A DNA stretch of 64,000 nucleotides from JANWVO01 sp037446555 (GTDB lineage: Bacteria; Acidobacteriota; Terriglobia; Bryobacterales; Bryobacteraceae). The stretch lies in assembly GCA_037446555.1 (NCBI GenBank), contig JBBIIK010000018.1:1-64000 (forward strand). The letters are read 5' to 3'. The notes beneath the pieces were generated by a model, which was given only the letters and a program-made list of their open reading frames with translations, had not been told where the DNA came from and did no database searches. Shown here piece after piece: positions 31,715-40,941 of this stretch (its first letter is position 1; every line of letters starts with the position of its first letter). The position numbers and the translations under genes are program-made.

Positions 31715-34712
31715 CCGCAGTCTTCCGGTTCATGGCGGGAAACTCGAGCCGGAACACCGCCCCACCGGAAGGGAGCGAGCCGGCCTCGATCAGGCCGCCA
31801 TGCTCTTCCACAATGCCATAACTGACACTGAGTCCGAGACCGGTGCCCTTGCGCGCCCCTTTGGTAGTGAAGAAAGGATCAAAGATGCGCGGCAGGTGCT
31901 CGGGCGGGATGCCGGAGCCCGAGTCGCGCACCTCGGCGCGCACGGTGGCTCCGTCGGAGGCGGTGCGCAGCACGAGCCGGCGGGGGGCGCCCGGGGGTAA
32001 GCCGGCCATGGCGTCGCGCGCGTTGAGCAACAGGTTCAGGAACACCTGCTGCAGCTTTCCGGCGTTGCCCCGGATGGGCGGCGCGCCAGGGTCGAGCTCA
32101 TAAACGACTTCAATGCCGTTCTTTTCGAATTGGTGCTCGAGCAGGGAGGCGGTTTCGCGAATCACGCGATTCAGGTCAAGCGGCTCGAAGTCGGCACCGG
32201 AGGTGCGCGAGAAATTCAGCAGCGAATTGACAATCTCGGAGGCGCGGAAAGTCTGCCGCGCGATCTTGTCGAGCAGCCGTGTCTTCTGCTCGTCACCCAT
32301 CAGCTGCTTGGCCAGCATCTGGGCGTAAGTGGAGATGACGGCCAGCGGCGTGTTGACCTCGTGCGCCACGCCTGCGGCCAGCAGCCCTATGGAGCTGAGC
32401 TTGTCGGCCTGGATGAGGCGACGCTCGAGTTCCTCGCGCTCAGTGACGTCGTCGAAGATGATCAGGCGTCCGATGCGCTGCCCGTCCTTTGTGACCAGCG
32501 GGGCGATGGCGAGGTTCACGATCGGGTCCCGCTCTCCGGCCGCCTCTCCGTCGCCATTGCCTCCGGAGTGGAACCGCCCGAGCGCCGAGCGGCGCAACGG
32601 CACCTTGTAGAGCTGGTGGACTTCGGTTTCGGCGCGCAAGGCGTCGAAGTGGACGGCGAGGTCGGGCGGGAACAGCTCGGCGAGCCTGCGGCCTAGCGCG
32701 GCCGCGCGGGGCACGCCCGTGAGGCGCTCCAGTTGCGAGTTCCAGCTCTCCACCCGGTCGTCGAGGTCGGCGGCGAGGATGCCGACGTTGATCGATTCGA
32801 CGATGTTCTCGCTGAACTCCTTCAGGCGCTCGTACTGTTCCACCTTGGCCGCCAGCGAGCGGTACAGCCGCGCGTTTTCCACCGCCATGGCGATGTAGCC
32901 GGCGAGCGAGATCAACAAGTCGATGTCGTCGGAGGAGAGGAAATCTCCCTTTACCGTGCGGCTGACGCCCAGCCAGGCGAGCGTCCTGCCGCGGAAGCGG
33001 CAAGGCAGGTAATAGGTGAGGTCGAGCAGGGCCAGCGTCTCACGCACGGGCGGCGGCAGGCGGCGCGAAACGATGTCCAGCGTGTGCTGCGTGCGCTCGA
33101 AGAAGAGGTACGGCTCCTGGGGGGACTCGGGCAGGAAGGAGAGATCCAACGGCTCCTTCTCGAGATGAAGCAGGGCGCCGTCGCGGTCCAGGGCCGAATG
33201 CAGGCGGAAGCCCGGCCCGTCCTCCTTCGAGAGGAAGAAGGCCACATGATCCACCGAGAGCGTGTTCAGCAGGCGGTCGCCGACGCTGCGCAGCGTGCGG
33301 TCCAGATCCATTTCGGAGGTCAGCTCGCGGGCGAAGCTCAGCAGCGTGCGGCGGTAGTCGAAGCGGTCTTTGTAGAACACCCGCCGGTCGAGCTGCTCCT
33401 GGATCCAGTGCCGCAGCGGCTCGAAGACCAGCGCCGCAATGAGCACCAGCAGCATCACCGCCGTGGGGCTGAGTTCGTCGCGTCGCGAAAGCGCATAGAC
33501 CAGCACGCTGACGATGCCGAAGACCGATAGCGTGGCCAGCAGGTAGACGTAGCCCTGCTGGAAGATGATGTCGACATCCATCAGGCGGTAGCGAAGAATG
33601 GCATAAGCCCATGCCAGCGGCAGGAAGGCGAGAAACAGCACGCTGAGACGCATGGTCTCCGTGGGCACCATGCCCGCAGCGAAGGGAGCGGCGTAGAAGA
33701 CCGTGAAGGGGACGGTGCCGGCGAGCGCGCCGTTGCGCAGCCACTTGAGCTGCTGCCGGAGGATGGGATCGCCGGCGCGCCGGAAGCTCCAATGCAGCAG
33801 CGCCGCGCCCGCCAGGTAGCAGGCGAAGTACAGAGCCAGCCATGCGCGGTCCAGCAGCCAGTTCAGTTCGATAAGAGGAACCGACGAGCGAACCACCCCG
33901 GCGGCGAAGCCCAGATGGAGCGCGAGCAGTGAGACCGCCGGCAGGTAGATGGAGACGGCATGGCGCAGAGGCAGCGGGTGGCGCCCCGCGGGGAAAGTGA
34001 GGCAGAAGTGCAGGAACAGGGCGGGGGCGAGCAGCCCGGCCACCACGTTGCCCACGTATATCGCTGTATCGAATGCATTCAGCTTGCCGGTGTAGTGGAA
34101 CGTGTGCAGGACGAAGCTGGCCAGGCAAAGCAAATAGAAATGCAGGGCGCGAGGGGCGCGGTTGCGGCGGAAGAAAACGAAGAGGCCGATGATGAGATAG
34201 GCCGCGCCCACGGCATACTGCGCGTAAAGAGCGCGGTCCCGGTTGGCGTCGGCCACGATCACCTTGGCGGCGATCTCCACGCCGTCCCGCTCCAGCGAGT
34301 AAGTGGCCTTGCCCCAGACGCCCGTGCGGAACAGCAGCTGCACGACGTCGGTCGCCTGGCGAACGGCCACCGCGGGTGCGTTCTCGATGGGCGCAATTCG
34401 ACGCAGCCGGTCGCCCCTGCGGATGCCGGCGCGGTCGGCCGGTCCGCCCGGCTGGACGTAGGCCGCCACAACTTCCCCGCCGCCAGGAGTGGACGCGTCC
34501 ATCCAGGTGACGCCGTCTTCTGGCAGGTGGAAGCGACGCTGCTGCTGGTAGTTGACGCCGGCGCAGATGATCGCCGTCAGCGTCAGCACAACGAGCAGCG
34601 CGCCGAGGAACTGGTTTTTCAGTCCCTGTTCCACCTCAATCTCCCGGGGCCGCAGCGGTCCGGCATACACGTCGCCTTCGCCGGTGGGTGCAATCCGCGT
34701 GCCATGATGCAA
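31701..34712 (-). CDS. Membrane sensor histidine kinase with PDZ, GAF and PAS domains
   Basis: 1003 aa. Order: an N-terminal membrane helix (about 33-53), an extracytoplasmic PDZ-like domain (VVAAYVQPGGPADRAGIRRGDRL), about seven or eight helices (about 155-415), a GAF domain (about 455-615), a PAS domain (about 625-745) and the kinase core. The core shows the phospho-His box HEVNTPLAV, N box NLLLNARDAM, DSGSGIPPEH, FDPFFTTK and KGTGLGLSVSYG. The PDZ could sense misfolded or peptide ligands, by analogy only. Its partner is the NtrC-type regulator downstream. Confidence 0.92.
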   Translation of the reverse strand: MHHGTRIAPTGEGDVYAGPLRPREIEVEQGLKNQFLGALLVVLTLTAIICAGVNYQQQRRFHLPEDGVTWMDASTPGGGEVVAAYVQPGGPADRAGIRRGDRLRRIAPIENAPAVAVRQATDVVQLLFRTGVWGKATYSLERDGVEIAAKVIVADANRDRALYAQYAVGAAYLIIGLFVFFRRNRAPRALHFYLLCLASFVLHTFHYTGKLNAFDTAIYVGNVVAGLLAPALFLHFCLTFPAGRHPLPLRHAVSIYLPAVSLLALHLGFAAGVVRSSVPLIELNWLLDRAWLALYFACYLAGAALLHWSFRRAGDPILRQQLKWLRNGALAGTVPFTVFYAAPFAAGMVPTETMRLSVLFLAFLPLAWAYAILRYRLMDVDIIFQQGYVYLLATLSVFGIVSVLVYALSRRDELSPTAVMLLVLIAALVFEPLRHWIQEQLDRRVFYKDRFDYRRTLLSFARELTSEMDLDRTLRSVGDRLLNTLSVDHVAFFLSKEDGPGFRLHSALDRDGALLHLEKEPLDLSFLPESPQEPYLFFERTQHTLDIVSRRLPPPVRETLALLDLTYYLPCRFRGRTLAWLGVSRTVKGDFLSSDDIDLLISLAGYIAMAVENARLYRSLAAKVEQYERLKEFSENIVESINVGILAADLDDRVESWNSQLERLTGVPRAAALGRRLAELFPPDLAVHFDALRAETEVHQLYKVPLRRSALGRFHSGGNGDGEAAGERDPIVNLAIAPLVTKDGQRIGRLIIFDDVTEREELERRLIQADKLSSIGLLAAGVAHEVNTPLAVISTYAQMLAKQLMGDEQKTRLLDKIARQTFRASEIVNSLLNFSRTSGADFEPLDLNRVIRETASLLEHQFEKNGIEVVYELDPGAPPIRGNAGKLQQVFLNLLLNARDAMAGLPPGAPRRLVLRTASDGATVRAEVRDSGSGIPPEHLPRIFDPFFTTKGARKGTGLGLSVSYGIVEEHGGLIEAGSLPSGGAVFRLEFPAMNRKTADASA

Positions 34713-34842
34713 GACCGCCTGCTATTTCCAGACTACACCTGAAATCAGCGGTATACCAGAAGAAAAAAGCCCCACGCCCGCCGCTGCTTCTCCCGGGACA
34801 AGAAACGAGATTCTGAATTCGGGATCGCCCGCTCCGAAAGCC

Positions 34843-36195
34843 TCAACGGGCTTCAAGAATGAGTGACGGCGCCAACCCCGCGGTCGAGGAGAATCCCCCG
34901 CGGGGCGCCGACAGGCGGGCCGAGAAGCCGTGCACCTTGCCCAGAAACGCGTGGGGCGTCACGTCGACCATCATCTCGCGGTAGGTCAGTTCGCCGAAGT
35001 AGTCCACAGGGAAGGCGACCACCGGGGATTCCACGCGCTCCTGCACGACGTAAGGGTAACGCAGGGCCATGCGGAGAGCTCGCTCCCACGCTGCGTCGTC
35101 AACAAATGCGCCGACGGTGGAGTGCAACTCGCTGGAGTCCTCGTTGGGACGGAGCACGAGCCGCTCGCGGTTCTTCAGGATAAAGTCGAGCAAATCGACC
35201 GTTTCGCCGCGCCAGGTGGTCTTGCCCGGGGCCACCACCCGGGTGGACGGGATGGTGTCGCGGATCGCCTTCCGCTCGGCGGCGGGGAAAGAGGTGGTGA
35301 TCGATTCGTCGGTGAGCAGGGCAAACAGCGCGCGCTTGCGCAATACCTCGGCGCGGAAACTGTTCACCAGGCAAACGCGGCGCTCGCGGCAGGCGCGCAT
35401 CAACGGGTGCGAAAGATCGTAACGGGTGAGGAGTTCTTGCGCCTTCACGCCGCGGAGGAGCACATCGATGCGGCGTCCGCCCATGGTGAGCACGCCGCCG
35501 GAGTATTCCAGATCCTCGGGCGAAACCGTCCAAGCCTCCAGCCCCTGCGACCGGAGAAACTCCTCCAGCAGGCCGTGCTCAAGCAGCTCGCTGCCGCCGG
35601 GCGCAGCCGGGAAGTCGAGAATCGCCACCGAGGGTTTTCCCTTCCCCCCGAATTCCTTCCACGCCTTCAACAGACCAGCCACCAGCGGCTTGGCGCCCGG
35701 GGGGCGCGACACCTTGTAGCGCTTGCGCAACTGCTTCATCGGCGCCGATTCAAAGAACTCGCCAGCAAGCAGTTCGCTGGCCACGGCTCCGCGCGGCAGG
35801 TCCGCCCGCGGCGCCGAGAGATGAAGGTGGCCATTGGAGACCACCGCTTCCAGCATCGAGGCCACCGCCGGCATCGAATAGCCGGGATCGAGACTGACCA
35901 GCATTCGTTCTCCGGGCAGCAGCGCCAGTCGCGACATCACTTGGGGATCGCGAAGCGCAAGATCCCGGACTCGGTTGATGGCGCTCGACAAAGCCTCCGA
36001 CGCGACCACCAAATTGTCGTACTGGCGTCGGGTGACAAAGTGCGGGCGCAGAACCGGCGCCACGCCGGACCCGTTGCCATCCAGCTTCCGGCGCCTCAGC
36101 GCCTCCCGCAGCTCATCCATCCACGGGGCGCCAGCTTTGGCCAGCTCTTCCAGAATCTTGTGGTAGCGGGCGATTGCCTCGCCAAGCAGTGTCAT
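34843..36195 (-). CDS. Circularly permuted ATP-grasp-like protein of unknown function
   Basis: 450 aa. The C-terminal half has the layout of circularly permuted ATP-grasp proteins (glutathionylspermidine-synthase-like): VLRPNEDSSELHSTVG where relatives have a KPxDxYGGxGV ATP loop, then ALRYPYVVQERVESP and FGELTYREMMVDVTPHAFLG. The glycine loop is degenerate, so ATP binding may be altered or lost. The N-terminal half includes LPGERMLVSLDPGY. No signal peptide. Possible roles are peptide- or amine-ligase chemistry, but the substrate is unknown and I am unsure of activity. Confidence 0.55.
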   Translation of the reverse strand: MTLLGEAIARYHKILEELAKAGAPWMDELREALRRRKLDGNGSGVAPVLRPHFVTRRQYDNLVVASEALSSAINRVRDLALRDPQVMSRLALLPGERMLVSLDPGYSMPAVASMLEAVVSNGHLHLSAPRADLPRGAVASELLAGEFFESAPMKQLRKRYKVSRPPGAKPLVAGLLKAWKEFGGKGKPSVAILDFPAAPGGSELLEHGLLEEFLRSQGLEAWTVSPEDLEYSGGVLTMGGRRIDVLLRGVKAQELLTRYDLSHPLMRACRERRVCLVNSFRAEVLRKRALFALLTDESITTSFPAAERKAIRDTIPSTRVVAPGKTTWRGETVDLLDFILKNRERLVLRPNEDSSELHSTVGAFVDDAAWERALRMALRYPYVVQERVESPVVAFPVDYFGELTYREMMVDVTPHAFLGKVHGFSARLSAPRGGFSSTAGLAPSLILEAR

Positions 36196-36386
36196 GTCCC
36201 TCGCTTCTGCTTTCAGTATCTCATATGGAGATTTCTATTTCCAACAGTACTACAGCATTAGTGGCCTCTCATGAAAGGGGAAAGTCAATGGAATCGTTCA
36301 GGTTACGGGCGTACTGCAGGCGTGCCGACTGTATCAGCCGTACTTATGAGGGGAGCGCGCATTCCCAGAAGAAATACTTTTAATGT

Positions 36387-36435
36387 GTGGCCACCCAGAC
36401 CTCGCCAGATCCTTCCTGGCAGTCCTGCTGGCCAC
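36387..36435. repeat. Nested inverted repeat, possible structured RNA
   Basis: Outer arms GTGGCCA (36387-36393) and TGGCCAC (36429-36435) enclose an inner GCCAG...CTGGC stem. The region is non-coding, so a small structured RNA or a protein-binding palindrome is possible. Confidence 0.3.
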
Positions 36436-36649
36436 GCAAACCATTGATCTCCATGGAATTACCGTAAGCACACGAGATTGCAACGCATCAGCAGAAGGCA
36501 TCACAACGGCACTTGGCACTCGGGAATCGCCGTTGCCACAACCAACCCCGCCACAATTGAAGTTGTTTTCGCTAAACTGGAAGCAACGCGGATTCCCGCG
36601 CGGATCCGGCATCCTCCAATCCGGATCATATGCAAAGCGGGAATACCCC

Positions 36650-36680
36650 GGCTGGGGGGACTCTCCTCCGCCCCCCAGCC
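36650..36680 (-). terminator. Strong hairpin behind ggt
   Basis: GGCTGGGGGG and CCCCCCAGCC form a perfect 10-bp stem around an 11-base loop, 23 bases after the ggt stop on the minus strand. No T-run follows, so it may be a Rho-independent terminator of the GC-rich kind or a stabilising 3' end. Confidence 0.6.
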
Positions 36681-36702
36681 ACCCAACCCGCCCCCCAAGA
36701 TC

Positions 36703-38445
36703 TCACTTCACCGGAGAGAAAGAAGGCATTTCCAGCACCGCCGCCCCGTCGACACGGGGATCGGTACCTGCCATCTGCACCTTGCGGTTGAGATCGTGCA
36801 CCACGGCGCTGCCAAACCCGAACACGCTGCTATAAGGCGCCACGGGCTGCACGATGTGACCGCGGCGCTGGAGTTCGAGGCGGATGTTTTCCGCTACTCG
36901 GCTTTCGATCTGGACGTCGCAGCCGTCGAAGGTGGACTTGGTAAAGCGCGGCATCTCTAGCGCCTGCTGAACGTTCATGCCGAAATCGGCGACGTTGGAG
37001 ACGAACTGCGCGTGCGCCTGGCTCTGGTTCCAGCCGCCCATGATGCCGAAGCCGATGACGGTTCCGTCCTTGCGCATGAGGGCTGGGATGATGGTGTGGA
37101 GCGGGCGCTTGCGTCCTGCAAGCGAATTCGGTTTGCCGGGCTCAAGGTCGAAGCTCGCGCCGCGGTTGTGGAAGGTGAAGCCGGCGCCGGGTGCGACGAG
37201 CCCGGTCCCATAGCCGCCGTAGTTGGACTGGATCAGGCTGACGATGTTGCCGTCGCGGTCCACGACGGAGAGGTAGATGGTATCGCTTCCCTTGGCCGCC
37301 AGGGATTCTTTCAGATCGCTGGGCAGCACGCGGCAGGCGGCCTTGCGCATGTCGATCAGACGGGCGCGTTCGGCCGCCAGTTCCTTCGACAGCATCTTTT
37401 CGACGGGCACGGGCGTGAAGCGCGGGTCGCCCACGTAGCGCTCCATGTCGGCGTAAGCGAGCTTCTTAGCTTCGATCATCACATGCATCGCCGCGGCGGA
37501 GTTGTGCCCGTAATCGGTCAGCGGAAAGCGCTCCATGATGTTGAGCATCGAGAGAGCGGCGATACCCTGTCCGTTGGGCGGCAATTCATAAACCGTCCAT
37601 CCGCGGTAGGTGGTGGAGATTGGCTCCACCCACTCGGGCTCGAACTCGGCAAAGTCTTCCAGCGAGTGCGCGCCGCCGTGTTCCCGCAGGAAGCTGACCA
37701 TGCGGCGGGCGAGGTCGCCTTTGTAGAAGCCGTCCCGCCCGTGGGCGGCAACCAGGCGCAGGCTGGCGGCGAGAGCCGGGTTGCGGAACACGTCGCCCGC
37801 CTGAGGACGTTCGCCCGCGGCGAGGTAGGTGTCGCGGAAGCCGGGCTGGGAGAGGTAGCGCCGCGGGACGAGCGAGCGGGCGCTCACCGGAGACAGCGCG
37901 AATCCGTTTTCCGCGAAGTAAACGGCCGGGGCCAGGATCTCCGCGAAAGACTTCGTGCCAAAACGCTCGCGCAGGGCGTGCCAGCCGGCGACGCAGCCAG
38001 GCACCGTCACCGTGTGCACGCTCAGGTCGTCGAATTTCTTGGTCCGCTCGTTGACCTTGACGCTGCGGTCGCGGATCCAGTCGAGCGTCAGCCCCTTCGG
38101 CGCCCAGCCACTTGAGTTCAGTCCGTAGACCTTGCCAGTCCTGGCTTCGTAATAGATGGCAAACAGATCGCCGCCCATGCCGTTGACGAACGGCTGCACG
38201 AGCCCGGTCATGGCGTTGGCGGCGATGGCCGCGTCGACGGCGTTGCCTCCCTGCTCGAGGATCTTCGCCGCCGCCTGGGAAGCCAGGAAGTTGGAGGCGG
38301 CGACGATGCCGTACTTCGATACGACGAGCGGCCTCGCCTGTTCGTAGGGCGGAGGGGGCGCCACCTGCCTGGCCGTGGGGTCAGTGCCTTGCCAAGCGAG
38401 GAGACAGGCAGCCGGAAGTCCCAGAAGAGTCAAAAGGCGTCGCAT
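36703..38445 (-). CDS. ggt: Gamma-glutamyltransferase
   Basis: 580 aa with a signal peptide (RRLLTLLGLPAACLLAW). It is a proenzyme that cleaves itself before a catalytic Thr, here in GSDTIYLSVVDRDGN, giving large and small subunits. Other family motifs are GGNAVDAAIA, NGMGGDLFA, the glutamate-binding GFTFHNRG and GGWNQSQAHAQ. It hydrolyses or transfers gamma-glutamyl groups from glutathione and similar compounds in the periplasm. Confidence 0.93.
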   Translation of the reverse strand: MRRLLTLLGLPAACLLAWQGTDPTARQVAPPPPYEQARPLVVSKYGIVAASNFLASQAAAKILEQGGNAVDAAIAANAMTGLVQPFVNGMGGDLFAIYYEARTGKVYGLNSSGWAPKGLTLDWIRDRSVKVNERTKKFDDLSVHTVTVPGCVAGWHALRERFGTKSFAEILAPAVYFAENGFALSPVSARSLVPRRYLSQPGFRDTYLAAGERPQAGDVFRNPALAASLRLVAAHGRDGFYKGDLARRMVSFLREHGGAHSLEDFAEFEPEWVEPISTTYRGWTVYELPPNGQGIAALSMLNIMERFPLTDYGHNSAAAMHVMIEAKKLAYADMERYVGDPRFTPVPVEKMLSKELAAERARLIDMRKAACRVLPSDLKESLAAKGSDTIYLSVVDRDGNIVSLIQSNYGGYGTGLVAPGAGFTFHNRGASFDLEPGKPNSLAGRKRPLHTIIPALMRKDGTVIGFGIMGGWNQSQAHAQFVSNVADFGMNVQQALEMPRFTKSTFDGCDVQIESRVAENIRLELQRRGHIVQPVAPYSSVFGFGSAVVHDLNRKVQMAGTDPRVDGAAVLEMPSFSPVK

Positions 38446-38487
38446 GCGTAGCAGTCTGACACAGCAAGCGGCGCGGCGGGGAGGCGG

Positions 38488-39057
38488 CTACTTGAGCCCG
38501 CCCCACTCTTGAACGAAATCGTTGCGGATGCCGATGCGCGCAAGCGCGCGGCCGACGGTAGAGTTGACGATGTCGTCCACCGTCTGCGGACGCGTGTAGA
38601 AAGCAGGCGCGGGCGGCATGAGGATGGCGCCGTTTTCGGCCGCCATCTGCATCAGGCGCAGATGGCCGCGGTGCAAGGGCGTCTCGCGCACCAGCAGCAG
38701 CACCGGGCGCCCTTCCTTGAGCTGCACGTCGGCGGCGCGGCAGATGAGGTCCGCCGAGTAGCTGTTGGCGATGGCGGAAAGAGTCTTGATCGAGCAAGGC
38801 GCAACCACCATGCCGAGCGTCTCGAAAGAGCCGGAGGCGATGGTGGCGCCGATGTTGGCATTGGGGTGGACCACGGAGGCGAGCTTCTCCACCTCGCGCG
38901 GCGTGAAGGAGGTTTCGGCGGCAATGGTGGCGCGCGCGGCCGGGCTCATCACCAGGTGGGTTTCGATTTCGGCCTTGCGCCGCAAGGCTTCCAGCATCCG
39001 GATGCCGTAGATGACGCCAGAGGCGCCGGTGATGGCCACGATGAGGCGTTGCGGCAC
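38488..39057 (-). CDS. ubiX: UbiX-family flavin prenyltransferase
   Basis: 189 aa. The flavin-binding AITGASGVIYGIRMLEAL, the PCSIKTLSAIANSYSADLICRAADV stretch split by conserved Ser/Lys residues, and LLVRETPLHRGHL are standard. UbiX makes prenylated FMN, the cofactor of UbiD decarboxylases. No ubiD gene is near, so the partner must be elsewhere. The gene lies between ggt and tRNA-Ser, all on the minus strand. Confidence 0.92.
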   Translation of the reverse strand: MPQRLIVAITGASGVIYGIRMLEALRRKAEIETHLVMSPAARATIAAETSFTPREVEKLASVVHPNANIGATIASGSFETLGMVVAPCSIKTLSAIANSYSADLICRAADVQLKEGRPVLLLVRETPLHRGHLRLMQMAAENGAILMPPAPAFYTRPQTVDDIVNSTVGRALARIGIRNDFVQEWGGLK

Positions 39058-39102
39058 GGCGTGCGTGTCCTTTCCGGGTGCGGGGAGGCGGAATCAGGCG
39101 CG

Positions 39103-39192
39103 TGGCGGAAGGGGTGGGATTCGAACCCACGAACGGCTTTCACCGTTGGCGGTTTTCAAGACCGCTGCCATCAACCGCTCGGCCACCCTTCC
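39103..39192 (-). tRNA. tRNA-Ser (TGA)
   Basis: Minus-strand class II tRNA of 90 bases with acceptor stem GGAAGGG/CCCTTCC, anticodon TGA (loop CTTGAAA), a long variable arm (CCAACGGTGAAAGCCGTT region), TTCGAAT in the T loop and encoded CCA. The TGA anticodon reads UCA-family serine codons. Confidence 0.96.
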
Positions 39193-39202
39193 GGCGCTCT
39201 CC

Positions 39203-39208
39203 ATTTTA
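39203..39208 (-). promoter_or_regulatory. -10 box (TAAAAT) of tRNA-Ser
   Basis: TAAAAT on the minus strand ends 10 bases before the tRNA 5' end; five of six bases fit the consensus. No strong -35 is visible 16-18 bases upstream. Confidence 0.4.
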
Positions 39209-39296
39209 CTGCACCCCTGAAAACAGATGCCGGCACGAGCGCCCGCGATGGAAGCCCGTGCCGGTTGTCAGTCTGCCTGTGGAAGAAACGGCTTCC

Positions 39297-40829
39297 TCAG
39301 GTAAGCGTCCAGCCCTTGCGGAAGCTGGGCTTGAGGTACTTGTTGGCCTCGTTGTTGTTGGTGAAGCGCATCTTCACCGGATCGTACTCAAGCTTGCCTT
39401 CGACGCGCAGCGCGATGACGCCGAGCAGCATCCACTCGGTGAACGGCGCGGCCACCTCGAAGTTCGAGCACGCCGGGTCGCCGCCTTTGCAGGCGCGGAT
39501 CCAGTCGCGGTAATGGCCGGGCGAACGGGTGAGCAGCGGCTCGGGGAAGCGGTAGTCGGCCATTTTTTCCGTGGGCACCAGCCGCGTCTGCTCGCCGTAG
39601 GTGCCCGTGGTGAGCATGCCCTTGTCGCCGATGAACAGGGCGCCGTCGGGCGGAGTCATGCGAACCTTGTCCGGCTCCTTCCGCATCTGGGCGTATTGCT
39701 CGTAGTTGAAGACGCGTCCGACGTAGCCGGTGCGCGGTGGCATCTGCGGCGGTCCGCCGCCCTGCGCGCCCTGCCTGCCGCCCATTCCACCGCCCGGGAA
39801 GAAGGGCAGGTCTCCCAGCCATTCGCCCTCGGGCACGCCCTGGATTTTCGGTGTTTCCTTGCAGCCGTCATACCAGTACAGCGTCACCGGCGGCATGTTG
39901 CCGCGGGCGGCGAACTCGAACTTGATCACCGACCGTTCGGGGAACATGAACGGCGACACGCCTTCCTTCTTGATGCACTCGACGCTCTTGGGCGGACCCA
40001 GCCTCAACGCGAGGTTGGGAGCGCCGAGGATGTGGCAAGCCATGTCGCCAAGCGCGCCGCAACCGAAGTCGTAAAAGCCGCGCCAGTTAAAGGGCTGATA
40101 GAAGAAGCCGCCGAAGCGGTTCGGGTAGCGGCCGGTGTCTTTGCCGGAGGTGAACGGGCGCGCCTCGGCGATGCCGAGCCAGAGGTCCCAGTCGAGCGTG
40201 CCGGGCACGGGCTCCTCGGGCGGGATTTCGTTCAGGCCCTGCGGCCAGATGGGACGGTCGGTCCAGGCATGCACTTCGCGGACGTCGCCGATCTCGCCAG
40301 CCCAGATGATTTCGGCCACCTGCCGGGTTCCCTCGTTCGAGTAGCCCTGATTGCCCATCTGCGTGGCGACCCTGTATTTCCGCGCCGCTTCCAGCAACTG
40401 GCGCGCCTCCCACACGGTGCGCGTGAGCGGCTTCTGCACATAGACGTGCTTGCCGCGCTCCATGGCCCACATCGCGCAAGTGGCGTGCATGTGGTCCGGC
40501 GTGCAAACGATCACCGCGTCGATGTTCTTGTCCTCTTTCTCGAGCATGCGGCGAAAGTCCTTGTACTTCGGAACGCTTTCGTACCGCTTGTAGGTGGCCG
40601 CGGCTTGCCGGTCGTCGACGTCGCAGAGCGCGACGATGTTCTCCGTGCGCGCGCAGGCGGCGATGTCACTGGAGGCCTTGCCGCCGGCGCCGATCGAGGC
40701 GATGTTCAGTTTCTCGTTGGGCGATTTGTATCCCGCGAGCTTCAGTGAAGGGGTGCTGCCGAAGCCGGCAGCGGGCAACGCTCCGGCCAGGAGCGAGCCC
40801 AGGAAGAAATGGCGTCGATTGGTTTCCAT
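39297..40829 (-). CDS. Exported Gfo/Idh/MocA-family oxidoreductase
   Basis: 510 aa from the ATG at 40829. It has a Tat leader (NRRHFFLGSLLAGALPAAGF), as in glucose-fructose oxidoreductase. The Rossmann domain has NIASIGAGGKASSDI and ALCDVDD, then CTPDHMHA and QKPLTR with the conserved Lys-Pro. The C-terminal half contains a Gly-rich insert (PGGGMGGRQGAQGGG) and NFEVAAPFTEWMLLG. It probably oxidises or reduces a sugar in the periplasm with a tightly held nicotinamide cofactor. An upstream in-frame start would add a non-homologous stretch. Confidence 0.88.
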   Translation of the reverse strand: METNRRHFFLGSLLAGALPAAGFGSTPSLKLAGYKSPNEKLNIASIGAGGKASSDIAACARTENIVALCDVDDRQAAATYKRYESVPKYKDFRRMLEKEDKNIDAVIVCTPDHMHATCAMWAMERGKHVYVQKPLTRTVWEARQLLEAARKYRVATQMGNQGYSNEGTRQVAEIIWAGEIGDVREVHAWTDRPIWPQGLNEIPPEEPVPGTLDWDLWLGIAEARPFTSGKDTGRYPNRFGGFFYQPFNWRGFYDFGCGALGDMACHILGAPNLALRLGPPKSVECIKKEGVSPFMFPERSVIKFEFAARGNMPPVTLYWYDGCKETPKIQGVPEGEWLGDLPFFPGGGMGGRQGAQGGGPPQMPPRTGYVGRVFNYEQYAQMRKEPDKVRMTPPDGALFIGDKGMLTTGTYGEQTRLVPTEKMADYRFPEPLLTRSPGHYRDWIRACKGGDPACSNFEVAAPFTEWMLLGVIALRVEGKLEYDPVKMRFTNNNEANKYLKPSFRKGWTLT

Positions 40830-40941
40830 TGCCAAAGTGAGGAACTCCCGCAAATATCCTATCCCGAGACGGCCGCCTCGCGGGGCGCGAGGCGAGCCTA
40901 CCGTTGCAGGCGTGGGATCGCATATTTTGGTTTCAGGTCGC

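Larger units (their letters stand above)
36196..36702. other. Non-coding, less GC-rich stretch between two minus-strand genes
   Basis: About 500 bases without a convincing gene. Short open frames exist but none has a family pattern or a ribosome-binding site, and one runs into the antisense of ggt. The base composition is visibly less GC-rich than the surroundings. It holds the upstream region of the ATP-grasp-like gene, a nested inverted repeat at 36387-36435 and a strong hairpin at 36650-36680 behind ggt. It could encode a small RNA or be a relic of an insertion. Confidence 0.5.

Noticed and set aside
34740..34842. Rho-independent terminator between the ATP-grasp-like and kinase genes
   Set aside because: A run of T (minus strand) near 34765 is present, but I could not find a convincing stem directly before it.
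36383..36835. 150-codon plus-strand open frame in the gap before ggt
   Set aside because: It runs into the antisense of ggt, has no family pattern or ribosome-binding site and is Pro/Ser/Thr low-complexity.
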